Shown here in pieces: positions 1-6,023 of a stretch of 7,873 nucleotides of DNA. Positions within the stretch are counted from its first letter, which is position 1, and each line of letters begins with the position of its first letter. A program made the translations under genes and the position numbers. The stretch lies in contig VGXH01000075.1 in assembly GCA_016873405.1 (NCBI GenBank), positions 1 to 7,873 of the forward strand, given 5' to 3'. The notes beneath the pieces are model-generated. The model saw only the letters and a program-made list of their open reading frames with translations. It was not told the DNA's origin and did no database searches. The DNA comes from a bacterium (GTDB lineage Bacteria; Krumholzibacteriota; Krumholzibacteria; LZORAL124-64-63).

Positions 1-575
1 AGGCGCTGGTCACGCTGCGCCTGCCGAGCCCGCGATTCGGCGAGCCGGTGCCCGCGGCCGAGGTGGCGGCCGCCCTCGGCGTGCCCGAGGCGATGATCGG
101 CCTGGACGGCTGCGGGCCGCAGCGCGTCAGCTGCGGGTTCGACCAGGTGGTGGTGCCCGTCTGCGACCGCCAGGCGATCCGCGGCTCGGTGGCCTCCATC
201 GCCGCGATCGGGGACCTGATCGACCGCCGCGGCGTGGGCGGCCTGACGCTGTTCTGCCCGGACACGTACGGGCAGGCCGCCGATTTCCACTGTTTTTTCT
301 TCCATCCGCGCGTCGGCTCGGACGAGGACGTGGCCAGCGGCACGGCCCTGGGGGCGGTGGGCGCTTACGTCGTGGAGCGCGGCCTGCTGCCGGCGTCCGA
401 GCACGTGAGGCTGGTCACCGAGCAGGGGCACTCGTTGGGCCGGCCGAACCTGGCCGAACTGACCGTGCACGCCCCGGCGGGCCAGGTCGCGGCGGTCGAC
501 CTGACCGCGGGCGGCGCCGTGGTGATGCGCGGCTCGTTCCACTTCCAGCGCCAAGCGGCCGTGGTCGGCGCCTGA
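1..575 (+). CDS. PhzF-family isomerase/epimerase, 5'-truncated by the window edge
   Basis: The reading frame is open from base 3 to the TGA at 573-575 and gives the last 190 residues of a protein whose family is usually about 260-300 residues, so the N-terminal third lies outside the window. The PhzF (diaminopimelate-epimerase-like fold) signature is seen around bases 320-365, where G-S-D-E-D-V-A-S-G-T-A matches the family's G-x-D-E-D-P-A-T-G-S-A loop, preceded by an aromatic-rich strand (FHCFFF). Later E-Q-G-x-x-x-G-R-P is another family hallmark. In PhzF the Asp of the first motif acts with an N-terminal Glu; that Glu cannot be checked here. The usual Pro of the loop is Val and Thr/Ser are swapped, so this is a divergent subgroup. 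Members are cytosolic isomerases of varied or unknown substrate, so phenazine synthesis should not be assumed. The stop codon overlaps the next gene's ATG, suggesting co-translation. The family call is firm; the substrate is unknown. Confidence 0.88.
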   Translation, partial: ALVTLRLPSPRFGEPVPAAEVAAALGVPEAMIGLDGCGPQRVSCGFDQVVVPVCDRQAIRGSVASIAAIGDLIDRRGVGGLTLFCPDTYGQAADFHCFFFHPRVGSDEDVASGTALGAVGAYVVERGLLPASEHVRLVTEQGHSLGRPNLAELTVHAPAGQVAAVDLTAGGAVVMRGSFHFQRQAAVVGA

Positions 576-1909
576 TGCCCGGCCGGGCGATCGCGCGGGC
601 GCTGTGCGCGGCGGCCTGCGGCGCGATCGCCGCGGCGGGCTGCGGGTCGCGCGGCGACCGGACCGCCGACCCGTTTCTGGTGGAGGTTCGCGACGAGGCG
701 ACGGGCCTGGCCGTGGCCGGCGTGAAGCTGGTGCTCATGGACGCGCTGACCAACCTGCCGCTGGCGGGTCCGGCCGTCAGCACCGACACCGGACCGGTCG
801 CGCTCGACCCCGGCCGCGGCGCCGGGCTGCCGCGCCTGGCCGTCTTCGGCGGCGCGGACTGGGCGGTCCTCGACCAGCCCGACTGGCGGGGCGGTCTGCG
901 GCGCGCGGGCGGGCGCGCCGGCGCCGGGCCGACGGCCGCCGTCGCGCCCGCGGCCGCGCCGGCGACGGTCAACACGGTCCACGTCGGGCGGCGCCGCAGC
1001 CCAGGCGGCCCGCCGGTGTTCAGCGGCCTCGTCGTCGATGCCGGCACGGGGGCGCCGCTCGAACGGGCCTTCGTCTCGCTGTCGCCGTGGCCGGTCGCCT
1101 ACGGCGGCGGCGCCTCGCCCAGCGACGACGTCACCGGCGCGGACGGACGCTTCACCGTGCGCGACGTCCCCGTGGCGATGTTCGGCGACACGGGCACCGG
1201 CTTCCAGGTGCTGCCGCTGGTCGTCGCGCGCGTCGGCTATCGCACGGCGTTCGCGGTGCACGACCCGCCCGGCGGCATCGACTCGGCCGAGATCACCGGC
1301 CTGGTCATCGCCCTGACGCCGTTGGGCGCGGCGGACACGGGAGCGCTATGTGGCCGCGTCCTGCGGGGCGGCGAACCGGCCGCCGGCGTGGTCGTCGGCC
1401 TGGCGCCGTTCGGGGCCAAGGGCGCGGTCGGCGCCGCGGGCCTGGCCGCGCTCACCGGCGCTGACGGCCGCTTCACCTTCACCGGGTTGTCCGGCGGCAG
1501 CTACAGCGTGCACCCGGGTTTCCTCGTCGGTGACGGCTCCTGGTACGGGGGCGGCCCGGCGGTGGCCGTGTCCGCCGGCGCCGAGGCCGACGCGGGGGAT
1601 CTGCCCGTGCTGCACGAGATCCTCGCGCTGCCGCCCAGCCCCGTCCGCCTGGCCGCCGCCGACACGGTGGCGACCTTCGCCTGGACGGAAGTCCCCGGCG
1701 CCGCGCGCTACGGGCTGTTCCTGGGCGGGGAACTGGTCGCCGAAGCGACGACGGCGAGCCTGACGCTCGCGCTGCCGCCGCTGGCGCCGGGGCGGCACGT
1801 CTGGGCGGCTTCCGCGATCGATGCGTCGGGGATTCCGGTGGGCGTCATGCAGGTCAGGGGCTGGTTCCGCCGGGAGCCCCCGGCGGATCCGCCCGGCGGT
1901 TCGCGCTGA
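575..1909 (+). CDS. Predicted lipoprotein with carboxypeptidase-regulatory-like repeats and a C-terminal beta-sandwich-like region
   Basis: This 444-residue protein starts with a basic N-terminus (Arg4, Arg8), a short Ala-rich hydrophobic stretch and A-A-A-G-Cys23, a plausible signal peptidase II lipobox, so it is probably exported and lipid-anchored. Three segments share a pattern like the carboxypeptidase regulatory domain: about 34-72 (V-R-D-x-A-T-G-L-A-V-A-G-V), 148-198 (V-V-D-A-G-T-G-A-P-L then G-A-D-G-R-F-T-V) and 257-316 (G-R-V-L-R-G-G-E-P-A-A-G-V then G-A-D-G-R-F-T-F-T-G-L). An Ala/Gly-rich linker lies at 110-131. Residues 352-430 read like a fibronectin-III or SusE-like sandwich (F-A-W-T-E-V-P-G-A-A-R-Y, then P-G-R-H-V-W-A). 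No catalytic residues are seen; a structural or ligand-binding envelope role is inference. There is no Shine-Dalgarno sequence before the ATG, which shares its A with the upstream TGA, so translation probably depends on coupling to the PhzF gene. The specific function is not recognised. Confidence 0.8.
   Translation: MPGRAIARALCAAACGAIAAAGCGSRGDRTADPFLVEVRDEATGLAVAGVKLVLMDALTNLPLAGPAVSTDTGPVALDPGRGAGLPRLAVFGGADWAVLDQPDWRGGLRRAGGRAGAGPTAAVAPAAAPATVNTVHVGRRRSPGGPPVFSGLVVDAGTGAPLERAFVSLSPWPVAYGGGASPSDDVTGADGRFTVRDVPVAMFGDTGTGFQVLPLVVARVGYRTAFAVHDPPGGIDSAEITGLVIALTPLGAADTGALCGRVLRGGEPAAGVVVGLAPFGAKGAVGAAGLAALTGADGRFTFTGLSGGSYSVHPGFLVGDGSWYGGGPAVAVSAGAEADAGDLPVLHEILALPPSPVRLAAADTVATFAWTEVPGAARYGLFLGGELVAEATTASLTLALPPLAPGRHVWAASAIDASGIPVGVMQVRGWFRREPPADPPGGSR
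1866..1887. terminator. GC-rich hairpin at the convergent lipoprotein/ackA gene ends, possible bidirectional terminator
   Basis: Perfect 9-bp inverted repeat (TCCGCCGGG, loop AGCC, CCCGGCGGA) inside the last codons of the lipoprotein gene, 20 bases before its stop and 24 bases beyond the ackA stop. The two genes converge with only bases 1910-1911 between their stop codons, so any terminator must lie inside coding sequence. No T-run follows on either strand, so it is not a classical intrinsic terminator. A 12-bp palindrome (1882-1893) overlaps its right arm. The structure is certain; the role is inferred. Confidence 0.35.
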
Positions 1910-1911
1910 TC

Positions 1912-3111
1912 TCAGCCGCGCACGAGCTGCGCGGTGTCCCGCGCGATCATCAGCTCCTCGTTCGTCGGCACGATCATGATGCGCACGCGAGAGCTGGACT
2001 TGCTGATGATCGATTCGTCGTGGCGGGTGGCGTTCTTGAACGGGTCCAGCGCGGCGCCGATCGCGTCGAGGCCCTTGCAGGCCCATTCGCGGATCAGCGA
2101 GGCGTGCTCGCCGACGCCGGCCGTGAAGATGATCGCGTCCACGCGCCCGAGCGCCACCGCGTAGGCCCCGATGTACTTGCGGATGTGGTAGGCGTACGTC
2201 TCCATCGCCAGCCGCGCCCGGTCGTTGCCCTTGGCGTACTCGCGCTCGACGTCGCGCAGGTCGCTGCTGATGCCCGAGATGCCGAGCAGGCCGCTCTCCT
2301 TGTTGAGGATCTTCTCCACGCCGCTGAGGTCCAGGTCCAGCGTGCGCGAGAGGAACCCGACCAGCGCGGGGTCGATGTCGCCGCTGCGCGTGCCCATCAT
2401 CAGGCCCTCGAGCGGGGTCAGGCCCATCGAGGTGTCCACCGACTTCCCGCCGCGCACCGCCGCCACCGAGGCGCCGTTGCCGAGGTGGCAGCTGATGAAG
2501 TTGAGATCGGCGATGTCGCGCTCGAGCATCTGCGCCGCCCGCGCGGTCACGTAGCGATGGCTCGTGCCGTGGAAGCCGTAGCGCCGGATGCGGTGCTCGG
2601 TGTAGAGGTGGTAGGGGATGGGGTAGATGTAGGCCATGTCCGGCATCGTCTGGTGGAAGGCGGTGTCGAACACGCTCACCTGCGGCACGCCGGGCAGCAC
2701 GCTCAGCGCGGCCTCGATGCCCGTGATGTTGGCGGGGTTGTGCAGCGGCGCCAGGGGCACGCACTCGCGCAGGGCGTCGATGACGTCGTCGGTGATGACG
2801 ACGGAAGCCGAGTAGCGCTCGCCCGCGTGCACGACGCGGTGCCCGATCGCCGAGATCTGCGTCAGCGACTCCAGCACCCCGTGCTCCGGGTGCAGGAGCG
2901 CCGCCAGCACCAGCTCGCAGGCGCGGGCGTGGTCGGGGATGGGCAGCTCCTCCGTCACGGCGGGTTTGCCGGCCGGACTGAAGGTGTGGATGCCCTGGGC
3001 CAGCCCGATGCGCTCGATCAGGCCCTTGGCCCGCTGCGCCTCGCCGTCCATCTCCATGAGCTGGTACTTCAGCGAGCTGCTGCCGCAGTTGATCACCAGG
3101 ACGTTGAACAT
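1912..3111 (-). CDS. ackA: Acetate kinase
   Basis: Cytosolic enzyme that interconverts acetyl phosphate plus ADP with acetate plus ATP, the last step of the Pta-AckA pathway. The 399 residues match the family's usual length of about 400. Residues known from the Methanosarcina thermophila enzyme are all present with a one-residue offset: Asn8 in V-I-N-C-G-S-S-S, Arg92 in G-H-R-V-V-H-A-G, His124 in P-L-H-N-P, Asp149 in F-D-T-A-F-H, His181 in G-F-H-G-T-S-H, Asn212 in L-G-N-G, Arg242 in G-T-R-S-G-D, and Glu385 in P-T-N-E-E. The frame stays open upstream, but the ATG at 3111 is chosen because M-F-N-V-L-V-I-N-C-G-S-S-S is the canonical N-terminus and the preceding 95 codons lie inside pta in another frame. 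It follows pta by 13 bases; a GAGG that overlaps the pta stop codon can serve as ribosome binding site, so coupling is likely. The enzyme appears intact. Confidence 0.98.
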   Translation of the reverse strand: MFNVLVINCGSSSLKYQLMEMDGEAQRAKGLIERIGLAQGIHTFSPAGKPAVTEELPIPDHARACELVLAALLHPEHGVLESLTQISAIGHRVVHAGERYSASVVITDDVIDALRECVPLAPLHNPANITGIEAALSVLPGVPQVSVFDTAFHQTMPDMAYIYPIPYHLYTEHRIRRYGFHGTSHRYVTARAAQMLERDIADLNFISCHLGNGASVAAVRGGKSVDTSMGLTPLEGLMMGTRSGDIDPALVGFLSRTLDLDLSGVEKILNKESGLLGISGISSDLRDVEREYAKGNDRARLAMETYAYHIRKYIGAYAVALGRVDAIIFTAGVGEHASLIREWACKGLDAIGAALDPFKNATRHDESIISKSSSRVRIMIVPTNEELMIARDTAQLVRG

Positions 3112-3124
3112 CGCGGGCGCGACC

Positions 3125-4120
3125 TCAGGCGCTCTGCAGGGCGGTGATGGCGGCCACGTTGACGATGTCGTCGACGCTGCAGCCGCGCGACAGGTCGTTG
3201 ACGCCGCGGGCCATGCCCTGCAGCACCGGGCCCACGGCCTCGGCGCCGGCCAGACGCTGCGCCAGCTTGTACCCGATGTTGCCGGCGTCGAGGTCCGGGA
3301 AGATGAGCACGTTCGCGTTGCCCGCCACGGCGCTCCCGGGCGCCTTGCGCGCGCCGATGTCCGGCACCAGCGCCGCGTCGGCCTGCAGCGGCCCATCGAC
3401 GGCCAGCCCGGGCGCCTTGCGGCGCACGATCTCCAGCGCCGCGACGACCTTGTCGACGTCCGCGCCGGCGCCGCTGCCCATCGTGCTGAAGCTGAGCATG
3501 GCCACGCGTGGCTCGAAGCCGCAGAGCGCCTTCGCGGTGGCCGCGCTGGCGATGGCGATGTCGGCCAGCTGCTCCGGGTCGGGCTGCGGGTTCACTGCGC
3601 AGTCGCCGAACACGAGTCGGCCCTCGTCGCCGAACTCCCAGCCCTCCTTGACCATGACGAAGCAGCTCGAGACGATCGACGTGCCGGGCGCCATGCCGAC
3701 GATCTGGAAGCCGGCCCGCAGCACGTTGCCCGTCGAGTTGACCGCGCCGGCGACCATGCCGTCGGCCAGCCCGCGGCGCACCAGCATCGCCCCGAAGAAG
3801 AGCGGATCCTCGAGCGCGCGCGCCGCCTCCGGTTCGGTCAGCCCCTTGTGGCGGCGGAGCTCGAAGTACTCGCGCGCGAATTCGGCGCGGTAGGTCGAGC
3901 GGGCCGGGTCGATCACGCGCAGTCCGGACGCGTCCAGGTCGAGAGCGGCCGCCTTCGCGGCCACCTCCGCCTCGGCTCCCAGCACGACGACGTGGGCGAA
4001 GCCCTCGTCCCGGATCCGGGCGGCGGCCTTCAGCGTGCGGTCGTCGACCAGGCACTCGGGAAGGACGATCGTCTTGCCCAGGCGGGCCGCCCGCGCGCGC
4101 AAGGTGGCGGTGAAGTCCAT
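3125..4120 (-). CDS. pta: Phosphate acetyltransferase (single-domain type)
   Basis: Transfers acetyl from acetyl-CoA to phosphate, giving acetyl phosphate for AckA. The 331 residues match the short class of Pta (about 330), without the N-terminal DRTGG/BioD-like domains of the E. coli enzyme. The N-terminus (G-K-T-I-V-L-P-E at 15-22), the central [12 protein letters not shown] (119-130), the [11 protein letters not shown] motif (243-253), the [12 protein letters not shown] segment (270-281) and the C-terminal [18 protein letters not shown] block are all family signatures. Ser311, Arg312 and Asp318 align with the active-site Ser309, Arg310 and Asp316 of the M. thermophila enzyme. Residues 128-135 read N-S-T-G-N-V-L-R, a variation on the more common H-S-T-A-D-T-L-R. 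A strong GGAGG lies 6 bases before the ATG. The gene stands between the Rrf2 regulator and ackA on the same strand. Confidence 0.98.
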   Translation of the reverse strand: MDFTATLRARAARLGKTIVLPECLVDDRTLKAAARIRDEGFAHVVVLGAEAEVAAKAAALDLDASGLRVIDPARSTYRAEFAREYFELRRHKGLTEPEAARALEDPLFFGAMLVRRGLADGMVAGAVNSTGNVLRAGFQIVGMAPGTSIVSSCFVMVKEGWEFGDEGRLVFGDCAVNPQPDPEQLADIAIASAATAKALCGFEPRVAMLSFSTMGSGAGADVDKVVAALEIVRRKAPGLAVDGPLQADAALVPDIGARKAPGSAVAGNANVLIFPDLDAGNIGYKLAQRLAGAEAVGPVLQGMARGVNDLSRGCSVDDIVNVAAITALQSA

Positions 4121-4126
4121 GCTCAG

Positions 4127-4131
4127 CCTCC
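4127..4131 (-). promoter_or_regulatory. Strong ribosome binding site of pta
   Basis: Read on the minus strand this is GGAGG, followed by six bases (CTGAGC) and the ATG at 4120. It is a near-ideal Shine-Dalgarno sequence and fixes the pta start. It sits just downstream of three consecutive dyads, so folding of the leader could plausibly change its exposure. Confidence 0.8.
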
Positions 4132-4136
4132 GTGGG

Positions 4137-4199
4137 CGGCGCGATCGCGCCGGCCGCGTCGTGGGCGCGACGCGGCTCCCGGCACCGGGCCGGGAGCCG
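4137..4199 (-). repeat. Three consecutive perfect dyads between the Rrf2-type regulator and pta
   Basis: In minus-strand order the 96-base gap holds: hairpin B, 4173-4199, an 11-bp perfect stem (arms CGGCTCCCGGC / GCCGGGAGCCG on the plus strand, 5-base loop); hairpin A, 4153-4176, a 9-bp perfect stem (GCCGCGTCG / CGACGCGGC, 6-base loop); and C, 4137-4152, a 16-bp perfect palindrome centred on GATC. A and B share bases 4173-4176, so both cannot form in full at once. B starts 17 bases after the regulator's stop. No T-run follows any of them. Possible roles are a terminator or attenuator that lowers pta-ackA relative to the regulator, an mRNA processing or stability element, or a DNA operator (C). 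High GC raises the chance background, but three abutting perfect dyads exceed what is seen in the other gaps. Confidence 0.6.
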
Positions 4200-4216
4200 G
4201 CGGCGCCCGGGTCTGC

Positions 4217-4681
4217 TCAGCTCTGCCCGGACGGGCCGCCCGAGCCCAGCGACTGGAGATCCAATCGGGCCTCTTCACGCATCGCGCGCACCAGGTCGGC
4301 CAGCGTGAACCCGTTCCAGAATTCCTTCAGGCGCCGGTCCAGCAGCGTCCAGATCGAGCGCGTCAGGCAGCCGTCGGCGCGCGCGCAGGTCTGAGGCTCG
4401 GGCACGCAGTCCACGGGCGCCGTGTGCGCGTCGAGGGCGCCGATGACGTCCCAGAGCGTGATCTCCGCGGGCGGACGGCTCAGCGTGTACCCGCCTCGCA
4501 CGCCCTTGCGGCTGACGATCAGGCCGGAGCGGCGGAGCGCCCCGACCACCTGCTCGAGGTACTTGCCGCTGATCTCCTGGCTCTCGGCGATCGCGCTGAT
4601 GGGAACCGGTTCGCCGCCGTACTGCTCGGCGATCTGCAGGATGGCGCGCAACCCGTAGCGGACCCTGGTATTGACCTTCAT
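4217..4681 (-). CDS. Rrf2-family (IscR-like) transcription regulator with three Fe-S-type cysteines
   Basis: This 154-residue protein has the Rrf2 N-terminus (M-K-V-N-T-R-V-R-Y-G-L-R-A-I-L), a winged helix-turn-helix at about 27-68 (I-S-A-I-A-E, then I-S-G-K-Y-L-E-Q-V, then a wing K-G-V-R-G-G-Y-T-L) and the dimerisation helix L-W-D-V-I-G-A-L-D. Cys92, Cys99 and Cys105 form C-x6-C-x5-C, the usual Fe-S-binding loop, followed by L-T-R-S-I-W. IscR places its fourth ligand, His107, three residues after its last cysteine; here that position is Arg108, so the fourth ligand, if any, must come from elsewhere (His86 is a candidate). The sensor could respond to cluster loss, nitric oxide or redox change. 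The frame is open 34 codons further upstream, but the ATG at 4681 gives the conserved N-terminus. Its ribosome binding site is weak. It lies upstream of pta-ackA on the same strand, implying local control of acetate metabolism and probable autoregulation. The family is certain; the ligand and regulon are inferred. Confidence 0.93.
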   Translation of the reverse strand: MKVNTRVRYGLRAILQIAEQYGGEPVPISAIAESQEISGKYLEQVVGALRRSGLIVSRKGVRGGYTLSRPPAEITLWDVIGALDAHTAPVDCVPEPQTCARADGCLTRSIWTLLDRRLKEFWNGFTLADLVRAMREEARLDLQSLGSGGPSGQS

Positions 4682-4701
4682 CGCACTGCCTGCCCCGCTC
4701 G

Positions 4702-4719
4702 CGGACCTGCTGCGGTCCG
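4702..4719. repeat. Inverted repeat in the 5' leader of the Rrf2-type gene
   Basis: CGGACC and GGTCCG flank a 6-base spacer just upstream of the regulator's ATG at 4681. In RNA it would form a small hairpin near a weak ribosome binding site; in DNA it could be an operator half-site pair with 12-bp centre-to-centre spacing. At six bases per arm it may be chance in sequence this GC-rich. Confidence 0.3.
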
Positions 4720-4801
4720 TCGCCCTCCCCGCGGGCGGGCAGCCCGGCTGGCGCCGTCCGGCGTCACGGGCGCCCGCGCCCAAGTGATTGCCCCCGGTCG
4801 A

Positions 4802-4831
4802 AATCTATCGCCGCCGGGTCCGGAAGTCCAA
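4802..4831 (-). promoter_or_regulatory. Candidate promoter of the Rrf2-pta-ackA operon
   Basis: Read on the minus strand: TTGGAC (plus 4826-4831) as -35, an 18-base spacer, and TAGATT (plus 4802-4807) as -10. This predicts transcription start near 4795 and a leader of about 115 bases before the ATG at 4681. It lies in the most AT-rich part of the divergent gap. The -35 falls inside the dyad at 4821-4840. Consensus matching is moderate and was done by eye. Confidence 0.4.
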
Positions 4832-4840
4832 GAACTTCCG
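4821..4840. promoter_or_regulatory. 20-bp operator-like dyad in the divergent gap
   Basis: CGGAAGT, a 6-base spacer, then ACTTCCG: a perfect 7-bp inverted repeat that covers the candidate -35 of the regulator operon and lies 6 bases upstream of the candidate -35 of the deaminase gene. Autoregulating Rrf2 proteins commonly bind dyads over their own promoter, so the adjacent Rrf2 protein is the first suspect. The dyad is a fact; the protein that binds it is inferred. Confidence 0.45.
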
Positions 4841-4846
4841 CAGCCC

Positions 4847-4889
4847 TTTACACGGCGCTGTTTCACGTTTACCGTGGCCGGAATTTACC
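4847..4889 (+). promoter_or_regulatory. Candidate promoter of the deaminase gene, embedded in TTTAC repeats
   Basis: TTTACA (4847-4852), a 17-base spacer and TACCGT (4870-4875) form a plausible sigma70-type promoter, predicting a start near 4882. The -10 matches only the three most conserved positions. The same stretch carries TTTAC or a variant at 4847, 4861 (TTTCACG), 4868 (TTTACCG) and 4884 (TTTACCC), which might be activator or repressor binding repeats. The resulting leader includes an imperfect hairpin at 4894-4913 (CCCGC/GCGGG arms) before the ribosome binding site. Confidence 0.35.
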
Positions 4890-4937
4890 CGGTCCCGCGG
4901 ACGGTCCTGCGGGGGCCGCCCGCCGACCCCCAGCGAA

Positions 4938-4943
4938 AAGGAG
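4938..4943 (+). promoter_or_regulatory. Ribosome binding site of the adenosine-deaminase-family gene
   Basis: AAGGAG, four bases upstream of the ATG at 4948, in an A-rich patch. It is strong and supports this start, which also places the HxH metal motif at the family's usual distance from the N-terminus. Confidence 0.75.
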
Positions 4944-4947
4944 AATC

Positions 4948-5976
4948 ATGACCACACAGGACAGGCGGGAGTTCATCCGCACGCTGCACCTGTCGGACAT
5001 CCACCGGCACTTCGACGGCTCGATCCGGCCGGCCACCCTCTGGGAGCTCTCCGAGAAGTACTACAGCGCCGTGCCCGGCCTCGATTTCGAGCAGTTCCGG
5101 CACTACCTGCAGTGGGACGAGAAGACCGACAGCACGCTGCTCGACTACCTCGACAAGTTCCACGTTCCCCTGCAGTACACGCAGTTCTACGACAACATCA
5201 AGCGGATCGCCTACGAGCTGGCCGAGGACGCCTATCTCGACGGCGTGCGCCTGCTCGAGCTGCGCATCAACCCGCTCATCCACCGGCGGGCCGGCCTGAC
5301 CAGCCGCCAGGTGCTCGCGGCCACGCGCAAGGGCTTCGACTCCTTCACGGAGAAGCACCCGGACTTCAAGGTGGGCATCATCGTCATCGCGATGCGCAAT
5401 CACGGCGGCAACATGGCGCGCATCCTCCTGCGCGAGATCCTCGGCGAGAAGGAGGAGTTCCACAACGGCGCCGGCGTCGTCGGCTTCGACATCGCGGGCC
5501 ACGAGGCGCCGTTCCCGCCGGTGCTGTTCCGCGAGGCGTACGGGCTGGCGGCGAAGATGGGGCTCAAGCGGACCGCCCACGCCGGCGAGAGCGAGGGGCC
5601 CGAACGCATCTGGGAGGCGCTCGAGAACCTCGACCCCGACCGCATCGGCCACGGCACCAGCGCCGGGCAGGATCCGGAGCTGATGAAGAGGCTGGCGCGC
5701 GACGGCATCTACCTGGAAGTGTGCCTCTCGTCCAACCTGCAGACCGGCGCCGTGCCCTCGCTGAAGGAGCATCCGCTGCCGCGATTCCTGGACGCAGGCG
5801 TCAAGGTGGCGCTGTGCACGGACAACCCGACCGTCAGCAGCACGTCGCTGTCGCGCGAGTACGAGCTGGCCATGGAGACGTTCGGCTTCAGCGAGGACGA
5901 CATGCGCGCCATCGCCCGCATGTCCTGCCGCGGCACCTTCCTGGCCGGCGGCTGCCCGGAGGCCGGCCCGGGCTGA
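4948..5976 (+). CDS. add: Adenosine-deaminase-family purine deaminase
   Basis: Zinc-dependent cytosolic amidohydrolase that would deaminate adenosine (or a related adenine nucleoside) to inosine plus ammonia in purine salvage. The 342 residues are a normal family length. Metal and active-site elements are visible: His19-x-His21 in D-I-H-R-H-F-D-G-S, the segment F-D-I-A-G-H-E around Gly184, His211 and Glu214 in H-A-G-E-S-E-G, R-I-G-H-G with His235, and C-x-x-S-N-L-Q-T (259-266). The metal-ligand Asp292 lies in C-T-D-N-P, followed by S-x-T-S-L-S-R-E-Y. The classical Asp-Asp pair is Asp-Asn here; from memory a T-D-N form also occurs in actinobacterial deaminases, so this is probably a natural subclass rather than an inactive enzyme. 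Substrate preference (adenosine, deoxyadenosine or a modified nucleoside such as aminodeoxyfutalosine) cannot be fixed from sequence. The gene is divergent from the Rrf2 operon, and the next gene has its own promoter, so it may be monocistronic. Confidence 0.85.
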   Translation: MTTQDRREFIRTLHLSDIHRHFDGSIRPATLWELSEKYYSAVPGLDFEQFRHYLQWDEKTDSTLLDYLDKFHVPLQYTQFYDNIKRIAYELAEDAYLDGVRLLELRINPLIHRRAGLTSRQVLAATRKGFDSFTEKHPDFKVGIIVIAMRNHGGNMARILLREILGEKEEFHNGAGVVGFDIAGHEAPFPPVLFREAYGLAAKMGLKRTAHAGESEGPERIWEALENLDPDRIGHGTSAGQDPELMKRLARDGIYLEVCLSSNLQTGAVPSLKEHPLPRFLDAGVKVALCTDNPTVSSTSLSREYELAMETFGFSEDDMRAIARMSCRGTFLAGGCPEAGPG

Positions 5977-6023
5977 TCCGGTCCCGGGCGACCCGCTTCA
6001 GGCGCGCCCGCGCCAGGCGGAGC

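Noticed and set aside
365..1261. Minus-strand frame of about 298 codons opposite the PhzF and lipoprotein genes
   Set aside because: Arg/Ala/Gly-rich shadow without motifs; the plus-strand genes show a family signature, lipobox and repeat domains.
2020..3147. A 375-codon plus-strand frame opposite ackA
   Set aside because: Its composition is that of an antisense shadow of a GC-rich gene, and AckA on the other strand has all catalytic residues.
3112..3396. A 95-residue N-terminal extension of AckA
   Set aside because: It lies within pta in another frame, and the ATG at 3111 gives the canonical AckA N-terminus and normal length.
4682..4783. A 34-residue N-terminal extension of the Rrf2-type regulator
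   Set aside because: The added residues are Arg/Gly/Ala-rich and unlike the family, which begins directly with the helix M-K-V-N-T-R-V-R-Y-G.
2939..4951. A very long open frame (about 670 codons) on the plus strand, across ackA, pta and the Rrf2-type gene
   Set aside because: It lies antisense to three confidently identified genes; its product is low-complexity, rich in Arg, Ala, His, Gln and Val, with no family motifs. High-GC codon use keeps stops rare on the opposite strand.
6001..6014. Short inverted repeat GGCGC-GCCC-GCGCC after the deaminase gene as a terminator
   Set aside because: Only 5 bp with no T-run; expected by chance at this GC content.
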